DNA of 64,000 bases from Cryptomeria japonica (GCF_030272615.1 NC_081412.1:473974157-474038156), one strand, 5' to 3'. Positions 10,470 through 21,599 are shown, numbered from the stretch's first letter. The notes: generated from the letters alone by a model not told the origin. Numbers and translations are program-made.

Positions 10470-11735
10470 ACGTCACTAGACTTGAGTGACGAGTCACTTT
10501 TCCAGACTGTTTTTGAAGTCTTTTTAATCCTTTTCAACTTACGCCCGAAATAGAGCTTAATTATAGATAATTAAATTTAAAAAGTTCAATTTTGGGTCAA
10601 GTTCTCAAAAATGTGTTTACTTCCCACATTCGGGCAAAAATCCACCCTAAGTCATTGATTTGTGCTCATCCAATGGATGATGGTATATGTTGTCAGTTTT
10701 CATGGGTCCCATGACTTTTGCTATTTTTCGGGCACGTCAGTGCACTTGAGTCACTTTTCACGACTATTTTTTAAGTCTTTTTAATCCTTCAACTTCCACC
10801 TGAAATAGAGCTTTCTAGACTTAATTGTATTTAATTAAATGTAAAATATTCAATTCCGGGTGAAGTTCTCACAAATGTGTTTACTTCCCACATTTGGGCC
10901 GAAATCCACCCTAAGTCGTTGATCTGTGCTCATCCAAAGGATGATGGTATATATTGTCAATTGTCGTGGGTCTCATGACTTTTGCCATTTTTTAGGCATG
11001 TCATCACACCCGAGTCAATTTTTTGGACTATTTTTAAAGTTTTTTTAATCCTTCAACTTCCACCCGAAATAGAGCTTTATAGACTTAATTATATCTAATT
11101 AAAGGCAAAACTTTCAATTTCAGGCAAATTTCTCACAAATGTGTTTACTTCCCACATTCGGGCCAAAATCTACCGTAAGCCATTGATCTATGCTCATCCA
11201 AATGGATGATGGTATCTGTTGTCAGTTGTCGTGGGTCCCATGACTTTTTCCATTTTTTGGGAATGTCACCACACTCAAGTCACTTTTCCAGACAGATTTT
11301 TAGGTCTTTTTAATCCTTCTCAACTTCCACCCAAAATAGAGCTTTATAGACTTAATTATAGTTAATTAAATATAAAACGTTCAATTCCGGGTGAAGTTCT
11401 CACAAATGTGTTTACTTCCCACATTCAAGCCGAAATCCACCCTAAGGCGCTGATCTGTGCTCATCCAATGGATGATAGTATCTGTTGTCAGTTGTCATGG
11501 GTCCCATGACTTTTTCCATTTTTCAGACACGTCACTAGACTCGAGTCACTTTTTCTAGATTTTTTTTGAAGTCTTTTTAATCCTTTTCAACTTCCACCCA
11601 AAATAGAGCTTTATAGACTTAATTATAGTTAATTAAATGTAAAACATTCAATTCTGGGCGAAGTTCTCACAAATGTGTTTACTTCCCACATTCGGGCTGA
11701 AATACACCCTAAGTCATTGATCTAATTGAGTCTAA
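10470..11735 (+). repeat. Tandem array, about 4.8 units of about 265 bp
   Basis: Near-identical units begin around 10470, 10736, 10998, 11263 and 11529; the last is truncated. Landmarks recurring once per unit are CGTCAC..GAGTCACTTTT, TTTTTAATCCTT, CAACTTCCACCCGAAATAGA, ACTTAATTATA.TTAATTAAA, TCTCACAAATGTGTTTACTT and GTGCTCATCCAATGGATGAT. Copies differ by roughly a tenth. There is no long ORF. The unit length and head-to-tail order look like a short satellite array, or tandem repeats inside a long LTR or untranslated region of a gypsy element, since a gypsy protease fragment follows directly. Confidence 0.9.
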
Positions 11736-11739
11736 TTAT

Positions 11740-12316
11740 GTTCTCTAATTGAGTTTGAGAATCTTGAATTTTCTTCTAATGATCTTGGCCTTGAGTCTAA
11801 TAATATGGTGAATCTTATTGATAAATGTGCACCTCCTAAGGACCTATGCAATATGCATTACCTTTGATCCTAGTGATACTATTGAAACACTTGATGGCCC
11901 ACTATATATCACTGCAAAGCAAAGACATACTCTCACGAGGGGTTCTCATTGATCCAACATGTATGGTGAATGTAATAACTTAAGAATATCTTTATACTTT
12001 ACAATTGCATGAATTAACATATGATAAATTTAATTTAGTAATTAAGATCTTTGATGAATTCTCTTGTCCTACTATAGGTTCTATTACTGTTCTCGTTAAG
12101 GTTGGTACTAAGTGCTTAGATGTCATTTTCGCTATCATTCCTACATCAAATCAATCTTATCTGAAGTTGGGACATCCTTGGTTCTCTTCCATGAAAGCAA
12201 TCCCATCTACTGTTCATAAATGTCTCAAATTTCTTCATAATGACAAAATCGTAACTATAAATCATAGCATGCACCAACCCACACATGCACTAGTTCAAAA
12301 CTTCAACAACAACTAA
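11740..12316 (+). pseudogene. Ty3/gypsy retrotransposon protease fragment
   Basis: The open stretch 12005-12316 encodes LKLGHPWFSSMKAIPSTVHK followed by CLKFLHND. This matches the C-terminal half of plant gypsy aspartic proteases, where LGRPWLH...AIPSTLHQKLKF is typical. Upstream, in shifted frames, are ITAKQRHTLTRG- and DPTCMVNVIT-like stretches of the same domain. The active-site DTG region, RT and integrase are absent, so it is an isolated remnant. It starts directly after the tandem array. Confidence 0.6.
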
Positions 12317-12890
12317 GTTGGAATTTTAATTCAATTGTTTTCGTGAGATAAACATCATTTTTTTTAATATTTATAAAATTATAATCAATGACAATGAATG
12401 TACAAATAATTAATGAAACGAACTAGATTTTGTTTTATATATTAAATATAGAGGAAGAAGCATTACATAAAAAATATCACAGTATTAAATTTATTTCCAA
12501 TGTTTAACAAAATATTGAAATAACGTAGCTCATAGAGAAAAAGAAGTTGCAAATTTCTCATTAATATAATGAAATAGAAAGAATTTTTATATCCATAAGA
12601 GGCAAACTAAAACAAACTGGAATTTGAAAATTCATTAATATTTATGTTTTGGAAATTTATAATTTTTACATGTCTAATACTTGAGTCCCTCAAAAACTTT
12701 AAAGCCAAAGTGAGTGAGCCATTGATCCTATGAGGTTACGAGGACATACCCAAAAAGACAAAACTACTAGGGGGTTGAGGCTAGGGCATAGGTAGTGGAC
12801 ACATTCATGGTTTACCCTAAGAATATCGCCCTCCGTCCATGTAGAATTATTCAAACATTATAAGCTGACAGAATTCTTCAAGACAACTAT
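12317..12890. other. AT-rich stretch, no gene seen
   Basis: Very AT-rich with no coding-like frame and no recognised repeat. The bases from 12660 on are less AT-rich and may belong to the unrecognised minus-strand remnant that follows. Confidence 0.5.
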
Positions 12891-12894
12891 AGTT

Positions 12895-13415
12895 TGGAAA
12901 GTTGTCTAGGAGGAAGTTCCATTTCCGAAGAAAGTCCCTACCAATGCACGCCCATTTCCTATGATGCGTCAACTACTCTGCATTCAGGTTCAAAAGAAAC
13001 GGTTGCTTGGCCAATGACACTGTTTGGTCAGGAAGGAGAAGCTTGGTTAATTCACTTACCCAAGGGATCCTTACCCCTACTTTTGCAATGACGACAACAG
13101 TAACGTTCTCTCCAAGGAAGTCTTCTTTAAATACCTTCCTTAACAACATCAACATATCCACCTTGTCTCCTTCGAGGTCCAGAAGAGATGCCAAGAACCG
13201 GGACGTAACGTCCGTGTTAACACAATATCTATTTTCGTTATAGAGAAAGTCTCTGTGCAACACCATTTTTCACATCCTCATTAGTTAACATCCCAACCTC
13301 CTTGTAGACTGATTGGAGGGTTGGGTCTCTAACGGAGCCCAAAAAGACCCTCCAGTCCTCCGTAAAAATGGTTGTCAAGCGGATAGGAGTGTCCATCTTG
13401 AGAAATCACATTACC
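12895..13415 (-). pseudogene. Unrecognised coding-like remnant
   Basis: On the minus strand, coding-like sequence runs from about 13400 (MDTPIRLTTIFTEDWRVFLG) into the open frame 13266-12973 (motifs SRFLASLLDLEGDKVDMLML and VFKEDFLGENVTVVVIAKVG). The frame changes near 13260. Balanced amino-acid composition and unusually high GC for this window suggest formerly coding DNA. I do not recognise a family. It may be a fragment of a gypsy-type polyprotein or of a host gene. Confidence 0.3.
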
Positions 13416-13757
13416 AAATTAAATAGCTTGAGCCTATAGACCTAAACCAGAGGCATAATTTAAATATCATGAGCTCCAATGATTTATCTAGCAAAGGCTA
13501 ATTGAAGATGAAAGAAGCAAAGATCGTATATAAAGAGCTAAAATTCTTGATTGTAATAATACCTTCTCTAACCATATTAATTGCTTTATTTTTTTTTAAA
13601 TCTTTTGTATATCTCTGCAAATCTTTCCAATAAATGCACAAGTACCAAATTGGAAACAACTATAAACCAATACCAAATTAAAAATAGCTATAATTTATAA
13701 ACCGGTGTGAAGTACCACATTGGAAGTCGTGGGGATAGAGTGGATTGGAGTTAGTGA

Positions 13758-13813
13758 CTAGACATGTATTAAATGACTGATATTATCGACTGGGACATTT
13801 GATACATGTCTAG
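13758..13813. repeat. Short foldback, 18 bp arms
   Basis: CTAGACATGTATTAAATG (13758-13775) and CATTTGATACATGTCTAG (13796-13813) are inverted copies with one mismatch around a 20 bp loop. Partial complementarity extends outward. It could be a small MITE remnant. Confidence 0.6.
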
Positions 13814-14067
13814 TGAATCCAATTCCATTTCGGGCACTTTCTCCTGAACTATGTTCTCTTTAGAAATTTGGATTGAAATAAAACTTTAGCTATTGATCTA
13901 CGATCATCAAACGGTTTAAAAACATCGATGGCTTTTAGGTACGTGTCACCCTTCATGTGTCAAAGAGGCCGCACTTATCGATACATCGTGCAAAGTCCAG
14001 AATCCATGTGATATACTGATGTGATGTGATGTATCATGTTCCTTGTCTATTAATGGCAATGAATTCA

Positions 14068-14350
14068 TGAAATCGCCAATAAAATAAATATTTTTCCATA
14101 AATAACAAAATATTAGCCAAACAAATTAAATAATTTTCAAGCGGTGGATAAAAATCGCCAATACGCATAAATAATTTTTCCTTCAGACAAAAAATATTTG
14201 CCGATTCAATTATATATTTCTTACTTTAAACAAAAAAATATTCACCTCCTACAATATATATTTTACCCATAGAACAAGGTATTATTCGCCAAAATTTTAT
14301 GTAATTTTCATACCCTAGGAAAAAATCGCCAATACAAAATAATTTTTTTT
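14068..14350. repeat. Degenerate AT-rich tandem repeat with a TCGCCAATA motif
   Basis: A motif like ATCGCCAATAC followed by an A/T-rich run ending in TTTTTCC recurs about every 55-65 bp (near 14073, 14152, 14200, 14290 and 14325), with heavy divergence. Confidence 0.45.
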
Positions 14351-14469
14351 CCTACTTTGAATTTTTTTTTACCATCAATATGAAAATTTACCCCCAAAAA
14401 TAATGTTTGATTCGATAGGATTTTACACTTTTTCCTAGGGGGTGGTTTCTTAAAGTTATCCCTGGTGGG

Positions 14470-14880
14470 ATATTAGCCATGGAAGCTAATCTTCCATGTG
14501 CAATGGTCGTGCCATTTTATGTCTAGAATAGGCCATGCCTATCTAATTTCAAACAAAAATGCAGAAGGTTTTGCGCGATGGAAGTTCAATAAAGTGACTC
14601 CATGAAAGAGAACTTGGAGTTTCCAGCATGGAGGAGAAAAAGTACTGGAGGACCTTTTGATAGTCCCCACTATTTGGGATTCACACAAGAAATTCAATTT
14701 GTTTTGTGTACACACTATTTTGTATCTGCTCTTTCATGTACTCACGTCATCAAATTCCAATGCACATAACCCTCTGCATTTTTGGTCAAAATTAAATCTG
14801 CATACTTTGTTTCACCCAAATATTCCCTTTCAGATGCCGAAAACATAAAAAAAATCCACAAATAACTAATATTGCAACAT
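14470..14880 (+). repeat. Dispersed repeat, copy 1
   Basis: Collinear with 15520-15915. Shared landmarks are TTAGCCATGGAAGCTAATCT, AAAAAGTACTGGAGGACCTT, ACACAAGAAATTCAATTT and CTGCATACTTTGTTTCAC. It begins with the GCCATTTTATGTCTAGAATAG type of motif that recurs at repeat edges in this region. No coding capacity. Confidence 0.8.
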
Positions 14881-15519
14881 AAAAGGGATGTGTACCTTAC
14901 TGGTTTTTTCTCTTGAATTATTCCTTCACCCTCTCCAACCTCCTTTCGTACAGTGAAAAAATCATTATTATCCTGGGTCTCTTTTTTACGACATCCAAAT
15001 ATTGTTCGCAGCCCGCGTCTTGAAGAAAAAACCACTAATGTTTTCCCAATCCTGTATCTTGCAGCGTCTCTCCCTGGTCTCTCTTTTACAATGTCCAAAT
15101 ATCGTTCCTAGCCCATGTGTTAGTGAAAATGTTGTGTTTTCAACATAGTTGTTCGCCAAAATAAACCTTCCACTGACCTTTTAGGTTATGGTCACCAGCT
15201 ACTGATCGGACACTTACCACCAAAATTCCCTATGCACCAACTTTGTAGTATGTGAGTTTTCGACCATTGGAAATGCCTGACGTCGAAGCTCGACATTCAT
15301 TTTTCTTAGCACCATCTTCATTGTCGGAAATGTCCTTGCAATGTATTTTCTCGTTCACGCTATAACACGAAGCGCTCCACGCGGAGCTCATCAAAGTCCA
15401 TAGATGTACAACGGGTACCCATACGGGAGTACGGCGTGCTATTTTACATGGAGGATAGCCGCTTCCGCATGGGATATTCTCCAAATAAATGGCATGACCA
15501 TGACATGTAGGAGATTAGC

Positions 15520-15915
15520 CATGGAAACTAATCTTCCACATTCTATGGTCGTGCTATTTTATGTCTAGAATAGCCCATGCCTATCTAATTTTAAACAAAA
15601 ATGCAGAGGGTTTTGTGCATTATAAGTTCGATGAAGTGGCTCTATTAAAGAGCAGTTGGAGTTTCCAGCCTGGATGAGAAAAAGTACTGGAGGACCTTTT
15701 GATAGCCCTCACTATTTGGGATACACACAAGAAATTCAATTTTTTTGTGTACACACTACTTTGTGTCTGCTCTTTCACACAGTCACCTCATCAACTTCCA
15801 ATGCACAAAACTCTCTGTATTTTTGGTCGAAATTATATCTGCATACTTTGTTTCACGCAAATATGCCCTTTTAGATGTTGAAAACATAAAAAAATTCCAC
15901 AAATAACTTACATTG
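15520..15915 (+). repeat. Dispersed repeat, copy 2
   Basis: Direct copy of 14470-14880 about 1.05 kb downstream. The 640 bp in between has relatively high GC, contains ATTTTACATGGAGGATAGCC near 15430, and shows no recognised gene. Confidence 0.8.
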
Positions 15916-16739
15916 CAACATAAAAAATATAGGCTCCTTACTAGTTTTTATGTGTTGAATTCTATGCTAACCATCATCGAATCTAACCTCCCTCTTTTGT
16001 GCAGTGACAAAAATACTCATTTTCCCACTCCTATTCCTATCAATGACACAACAATAAACCTTGTTGTTTCACATGGTGATCAAACCCAATGATTTTCCCC
16101 CTAAAACTTGCAGCATCCAATAACAAACCCTGCGTCATATAATTGATCTTGAATTGATTGTTTGGTAGCTTGACTGTGATTTTTTTGAATGCATTTTGAG
16201 AATGACAGTAAAGTTCATCTCAAATTGCATCAAATGGATCTCTATCAATCCCAAATACTAGGGGCTATTGTGTACACAAAATAGTGTTTACACAAAATAT
16301 TGTGTACAAAATGGAAGTGGCTATTGTCCATGTAAAATAGCACAACGTACATGCAGTATGGACCCATTATTTGCGATTCACAAAACTCCATTTTATGCAA
16401 TTCCAAATCGGTTTTACTGTCATTCTCAACGTGCATTCAAAACAATCACAGTCAAGATACCAAACAATAACTCCATTGTAAAGTTTTCAAATTTTTCTAA
16501 ATGTCAATAGCATAATACCTGTGAAATATTCAGATTCAAAACACAACCACTTACTATTCTTACATGACCTACTAATGATAAGGAATTTGGGAATGTTGCC
16601 ATAGACTAAAAATTATAAATAATAAATTTAGAGTTCCATTGTCCAAAAAATCAAGCCAACATCAATGGTGTGATTGGGAAATTCAATTTCAATCTAATAA
16701 TGAGAATAATTTTTAGTTTTCCAAATGGGTTGCGAATAA

Positions 16740-17130
16740 CATAGGTTTCTGCCATGGTTGCAAATACATTTGCTCACTGAGATAATCCACTTTGTGAAAC
16801 ACAAGTAGACACATCTCCTACTCTAAATGATCATAATATTAGAGTAGCACAATGGCAGAGCTGTGGCCACTGGAATCTGCTAAGGATTTCAACGAAAGTA
16901 AGTGCCAGTTTGGAGTAAAACACATAGGGTTTCGAGTGGTTTCAACAGTCAAAAGGAAAGAGCACTTTTTGCATGTGCACTTTTAGAATAACTATAGGGG
17001 TTTGGAATGGTTGCAATAGTCAATAATGTAATTGGGATGTGCCATTTTGGGAAAAAAAACACTTGACTTAGAGTGCTCCTTCGGTGAATCACAGAAAAGA
17101 CATTTTTTCAACACTATACATAAGATAAAC
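16740..17130 (+). repeat. Region repeat unit (GTTTGGAATGGTTGCAA family), copy 1
   Basis: Collinear with 18060-18400 and in part with 17140-17480. Shared landmarks are GGGGTTTGGAATGGTTGCAA, TGTAATTGGGATGTGCCATT, GGAGTGCTCC.CGGTGAA and GAGATAATCCACTTTGTGAA. No coding function seen. Confidence 0.7.
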
Positions 17131-17730
17131 ATTTGTTTTTGCAATCTCCTAAAGTACCATTGCAAATAACCTACTTTTCTGCCATGGGTTCATATAGATC
17201 GACGTAGTGAGATAATCCACTTCCTGAAATGGAAGTGGAGACATCTCTTGCTTGAAATAGTGATAATATCATATTAGTGCAATGGAACAACATTTGGATG
17301 TAGAATACACTATGGATATCAACACTGGCTCGTACCATTTAGGGAAAAAGAAAAGAAAAAAGTGTATGGAAAAGTCATAACAACAAAATGATGAAATAGG
17401 CATTTTTCACACACACCATTTTAGAAAAAAAAACACTTGAAATTAAATGGCGAAATGGTAAAAAAAAATATCAAAAAAGAAGTTGTAGAGCCATAACAAT
17501 TGGTAGAGTTGGGTATGATTTATAAACTTTGGACACAAATATGGAAAGTCAACAATCATTGGTTAAAGATGAGTAAGATATGGTTGTTCATAAAAGACAT
17601 CAGCATGCCTTAATGATAGATACATAGTTAATTAAAGTAATTCTCCATATAAAATAGCATGTCATATTGGAGCATGGATAGCCAACATACATATGTGGAG
17701 TTGTATGGGCCCAACATGGAGCACTGCATT

Positions 17731-18070
17731 GAGAACAACAAAAAACAATTGCAAACTTACATAAACCTAGTCAAGCCTATGCATTTATAAAAAAAAATGA
17801 TGAAACAATAATTTGCAGTATTACCACGATTTTCTGTAGACTATGAAAGGTTATGAAATTCTCATATGCCTAAAGACTGCAAAAATTTGAAAAGAATCTC
17901 CAACTACCTGGAGAGAAATTTGCCAACTTTGACTGTCTAAAGACTCTCCAGCCACAAACAACTCCAAGCTAAAAGCTTCATTCTGAAAGTAATCCCTAAC
18001 CGGCTGGAATACGTGCAAACCAACTCTTTTCCTTGTGGCTTTTCATTAGCCCATTCGTGGATTCCAGATA
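17731..18070 (+). repeat. Dispersed repeat with counterpart at 20031-20366, copy 1
   Basis: Landmarks shared with 20031-20366 are ACATAAACCTAG.CAAGCCTA, TTCTCATATGCCTAAAGACT, GAATCTCCAACTACCTGG and CTTTTCATTAGCCCATTC. The copies agree at about 85 percent by eye. Confidence 0.8.
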
Positions 18071-18620
18071 CCACTAGGGATTTCAACGCAAGAAAGTTTC
18101 AGTTTGGAGAAAAAAACAACGATTTTGTAGAGGTTTCAACAGTCAAAACAAAATAGGGCAATTGCAAGTGCAATTTTGGAATAACCGCGGGGGTTTGGAA
18201 TGGTGGCAACAATAAAAAATGTAATTGGGATGTGCCATTTTGGCAAAAAGCACTGGATTTGGAGTGCTCCTCTGGTGAAGCACAGAAGAGGCACTTTTTT
18301 AACCTTGTACATAAGATAAACATTACTTTTTGCAGCCCCCTGAAGTACCATTGCAAATAACCTATTTTTCTTCCATAGGTGCAAATAGATCAGCCGAGTG
18401 AGATAATACACCTTCTGAAATGGAGGTGGAGACATCTCCTTCTTGAAATACTGATAATATCAGAGTCGTACAATAGAATAGCAATGGCGTGTAGAATACA
18501 CTAGATTTCAATGCTGGTTGGTGCCATTTAGAAAAAAAAAAGGGTTTGGAGAAGTCATAACAACAAAATAACATATAGACATTTTTCACACACACCATTT
18601 TTGAAAAAGCACTTCAAATT
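18060..18620 (+). repeat. Region repeat unit (GTTTGGAATGGTTGCAA family), copy 2
   Basis: Direct copy of parts of 16740-17500, continuing into ATTTTTCACACACACCATTT and an AAATTAAATGGTGAAATGG segment also present near 17400-17460. The stretch 16.7-18.6 kb therefore arose partly by local duplication. Confidence 0.7.
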
Positions 18621-18751
18621 AAATGGTGAAATGGTTCTTAAAACCAAAAGAAACCCCCCAAAAAAACATCAAGACAGAAGTTGTAGAGATATAGCAATTA
18701 ATAGAGATGGGTATGATTTAGAAACTTTACACATAAATATGGAATGCAAAC

Positions 18752-18888
18752 AATTGTTGGTTGTAAGTCTCACTGATGTTGTTTGCCAACAAGCATATGT
18801 TGCTCGTCTTCAACAATCATTGGTTGAAGACAAGAAACATATGCTTGTTGGCATACAACATCAACAAGACTTAACAATAGATACACAG
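18752..18888. repeat. Long foldback (about 60 bp arms, short loop)
   Basis: The segment TGCCAACAAGCATATGTTGC (18784-18803) is mirrored by GCAACATATGCTTGTTGGCA-like sequence at 18834-18854. GTCTTCAAC (18806-18814) faces GTTGAAGAC (18823-18831). Pairing extends outward to ATTGTT (about 18753) and AACAAT (18883-18888) with a few mismatches. The transcript would form a near-perfect hairpin. It lies within an open plus-strand frame at 18601-19155 of unknown meaning (184 codons, no recognised domain). Confidence 0.8.
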
Positions 18889-19489
18889 TTAATGGAATAC
18901 ATTGCATCATTAGAGAAATTCAAAATACTTCTAAGATTGATGTGGCAACCAAGAATATTAAAAAATGTCACCTTTTTCAATTCTGATAGTAGATTTTACA
19001 AAAGTTTTGTCAAAGAAACTTATGTTAGGATCAAAGTTTGCATATCTAATTTTGAGCAAACACGTAGAGGGTTTGGTGCATTGGAAGTTCCATGTGGTAG
19101 CAACGAAAGGGTTCTTTCCAACTACATGCAAAATGAACATTGGATTGTAGTGTAGATCACAAAGATTTCTTCTGGTAAACACAGTGAGTAAAAAACCCTA
19201 ACATATTTATCTTCTAGCTTTTGTTGTAGAGGCAAATTTTAAAGATACTTCTATCAAAAACTGATGTGGCAACAACATGTATTTAAAAACATCTTTTTCA
19301 AACTAAAAATCTTTCGTTTTGTCCACAATGCCCTTCCATCGAGATAAATAGACAAAATCAACTCTGTTTCTCACATGATCAGACCACATGTGTGAAAAAC
19401 ACTCATGTTCTTTAACATTCCTAGTTGTGTGTGGAAAACCATAGTTTTATTTATTGTGTTTTAATTTTACCTTGTGTATCATTCCATGC

Positions 19490-19870
19490 TTTTTAACATT
19501 CCCAGTCCCTACAAGTGATCAAAAAATGCATATACATGAAATAGACATATAGACTAAGCAAAATTTGAAATTTCCAAAATTTTTACTCTCCTCTCAAAAA
19601 ACTTTTGTCTACTTTAGCATACCCAGTCCTGTCGGGTAGTCCAAATCAATGAAAGAAAGACATGCAGAAAGAGAAAACCCTAGACCCGTGAGAAATTTAT
19701 TATAGAAACGCTCACAATTGTTTTACAACCCACACCAAATACAAAAAACTTTCGTATTCCTAAGCAATCCTAGTCCCGACAGGTGGCCAAAATGCACACA
19801 AAAATGAGACACACAATGAGCAAACCCTAGATCATATATAAAAAATTATTACGACACTAGGGTTTGCTTA
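19490..19870 (+). repeat. Degenerate repeat with CCTAGTCCCGACAGGTGG motif
   Basis: Variants of 'cc(c/t)agtcc..(a/g)caggtggtcaaaa' followed by ACACA/GACACACAA-rich sequence and AAACCCTAGA occur near 19500, 19620 and 19765. No ORF. Confidence 0.45.
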
Positions 19871-20030
19871 AATGCATTGACGAACATTCCTCTTCCACCC
19901 ACAGTCCCTACCAGCATGACAAATTGGCAAACAAATATTGGTAAATGAACCTACTTGTATGGTTCGAGCTCCCTTGAAAACAATGACTACGCTTCCAAAA
20001 CGTCTCCCCACCTTTGCTTCCCTACACTGC

Positions 20031-20366
20031 GAACAACAAAAATCAATCATAAACTTACATAAACCTAGCCAAGCCTATGCATTTACGAAAAAAAAAATTA
20101 AACAATAATTTGAAGTATTATCGTGCTTTTCTGTAGATTGCGAAAGATTACGAAATTCTCATATGCCTAAAGACTGCAAAAATTCGAAAAGAATCTCCAA
20201 CAGCCTGGGGAGAAATTTACCAACTCCGACTATCTAAAGACTCTCCGGCAACAAACAACTTGGATCTAAAAGCTTTATTCTGCTTTGTAATCCCTGACCA
20301 AGTGGAATACATGCAAACCGCCTCTTTTTGGTCGTGGCTTTTCATTAGCCCATTCATGGATTTTAA
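20031..20366 (+). repeat. Dispersed repeat, copy 2 of 17731-18070
   Basis: See the copy at 17731. It is followed by a GC-richer segment (20380-20610) with GCCATTTTATGTGGAGAATAGC at 20581-20602, the same kind of repeat-edge motif as near 14510 and 15430. Confidence 0.8.
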
Positions 20367-20790
20367 TGCTATTTCCAACAAAAAATCAAAATCATTTTCT
20401 ATCGTCGTCTGATGACCCTGCCAAAAACTTGCGTACCGACGATCGCCATGCCATTCACCGATTTCTAGTCGCCAGTATCCCTCCCATGACTTTCTCCGAA
20501 GACCCCATGCCATGTTGTTCAATCGACACTCCGTGACGCTTCTCTGTGGACCCCTATGCCACGCCATATAATCTCCCACATGCCATTTTATGTGGAGAAT
20601 AGCCGATACCAATGAAAACAGAGAGGACATTCATACTGGGAAGCGAGATCAAATATATTTAAATAAATGGGACAATAAATATAATTTAAGCTTAATACTA
20701 TGTGTCAATATTCCCGTATATGCTAGATCTATATTCACCATAGAACGGTGGAGTTCCTTGTGAGGCGAATCTATTAAAAGGATCGTGGCC

Positions 20791-20954
20791 ATTTTTCTTC
20801 ACCGGATCATTGCGAAAACCATAAAATCTTAAAACTATATCAGTACCGAATATGATAAGACATTTATTCATAATTTTCTTTTGCCGGATCATTGCCAAAA
20901 GCATAAAATCTTAAAACAATATCAGTACCAAATATAATAAGACATTTATTCATA
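20791..20954 (+). repeat. Tandem duplication of an 82 bp unit upstream of the peptide gene
   Basis: Two head-to-tail copies (about 20791-20872 and 20873-20954) share CCGGATCATTGC, CATAAAATCTTAAAAC, ATATCAGTACC and ATAAGACATTTATTCATA. It lies 240-400 bp upstream of the TATA box at 21195, so any promoter element inside is doubled. Confidence 0.8.
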
Positions 20955-21194
20955 AAAATGTACGTTGTGAATAGTCTTTTAAATTACTATTATCTCGATT
21001 AAATCTCCGAAGAAGAGAGGAACCTTTGGTATGGTTGGCCATATCAGTAATGCTATAATGAATGGCGTAGAAATCGAGCAATGCATATTGAGTAAATTGG
21101 GCCGACCAATAATACACAGAATGGTGTGAAAACTGAGGCATTAAATAAGTCCAAACGGCCAGCAAAGGCCTTCCGATTCCACCCTAATTCGCAC

Positions 21195-21202
21195 TCTATA
21201 AA
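21195..21202 (+). promoter_or_regulatory. TATA box of the cysteine-rich peptide gene
   Basis: CTATAAAT lies 56 bp before the start codon at 21258. With a plant TATA-to-start distance of about 30 bp this leaves a 5' leader of about 25-30 bases. Confidence 0.65.
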
Positions 21203-21257
21203 TTGGATGTCCTCTCCCTGCTTACCTACAACATTTTTGTTCAAAAGATAGAAGAAA

Positions 21258-21473
21258 ATGGCGAAGAAATTGCTCTGCGTGGTGTTACTGATAGCGTTGG
21301 CTGTGGCTATGGGCATGTCTGAAGCAAAGCCTATTACTGAGTGCGATCTTCAGCACTGCAGTAGCGATGGTGACTGTAGCAACTACGACGAACCTGGTGA
21401 GGACTCTAGTTGTTGCGAAATTGGAAAATGTGGTACTGGAGTTGGATATTGCTGCTATTATGGTTCACTATAA
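21258..21473 (+). CDS. Secreted cysteine-rich peptide (putative defence peptide)
   Basis: A 71-residue single-exon ORF with its own ATG, intact. Residues 1-23 form a clear signal peptide: MAKK, then a Leu/Val/Ala core, ending at SEA before KP. The mature part of about 48 residues is acidic and has eight cysteines in the order C-x4-C-x5-C-x11-CC-x4-C-x6-CC. Such spacing is typical of disulfide-knotted plant antimicrobial or signalling peptides. The CC-x4-CG-x4-GYCC block recalls hevein-like peptides, but the Ser and aromatic residues of their chitin site are missing. It would act outside the cell. A TATA box, a short leader and a poly(A) signal make this a complete compact gene. It is the only one in the window that looks host-derived and undamaged. 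The exact family is not identified. Confidence 0.8.
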   Translation: MAKKLLCVVLLIALAVAMGMSEAKPITECDLQHCSSDGDCSNYDEPGEDSSCCEIGKCGTGVGYCCYYGSL

Positions 21474-21533
21474 TCCGCCATAGAGGCCTTTCATTTAGTC
21501 ATGTCTTGCATCTCTCATCTCATGTTGAGCCTA

Positions 21534-21559
21534 CTAGAGAGAAACGCTTATTTCTCTAG
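21534..21559 (+). other. Hairpin in the 3' UTR of the peptide gene
   Basis: CTAGAGAGAAA (21534-21544) and TTTCTCTAG (21551-21559) pair with a two-base bulge around a short loop, about 60 bp after the stop codon. Confidence 0.45.
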
Positions 21560-21572
21560 CAGACTTTTCTCG

Positions 21573-21578
21573 AATAAA
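21573..21578 (+). terminator. Poly(A) signal of the peptide gene
   Basis: AATAAA about 100 bp after the stop codon, in CGAATAAATAATACATAAAT. Confidence 0.6.
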
Positions 21579-21599
21579 TAATACATAAATCTTGTTTTC

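Noticed and set aside
12973-13266. Intact gene of 97 codons on the minus strand
   Set aside because: Coding-like sequence continues upstream in another frame, so this is a remnant. No family could be named.
18601-19155. Plus-strand frame of 184 codons as a host gene
   Set aside because: It runs across the 18752-18888 foldback and into dispersed repeats, has no recognised domain, and shows no promoter or splice support.
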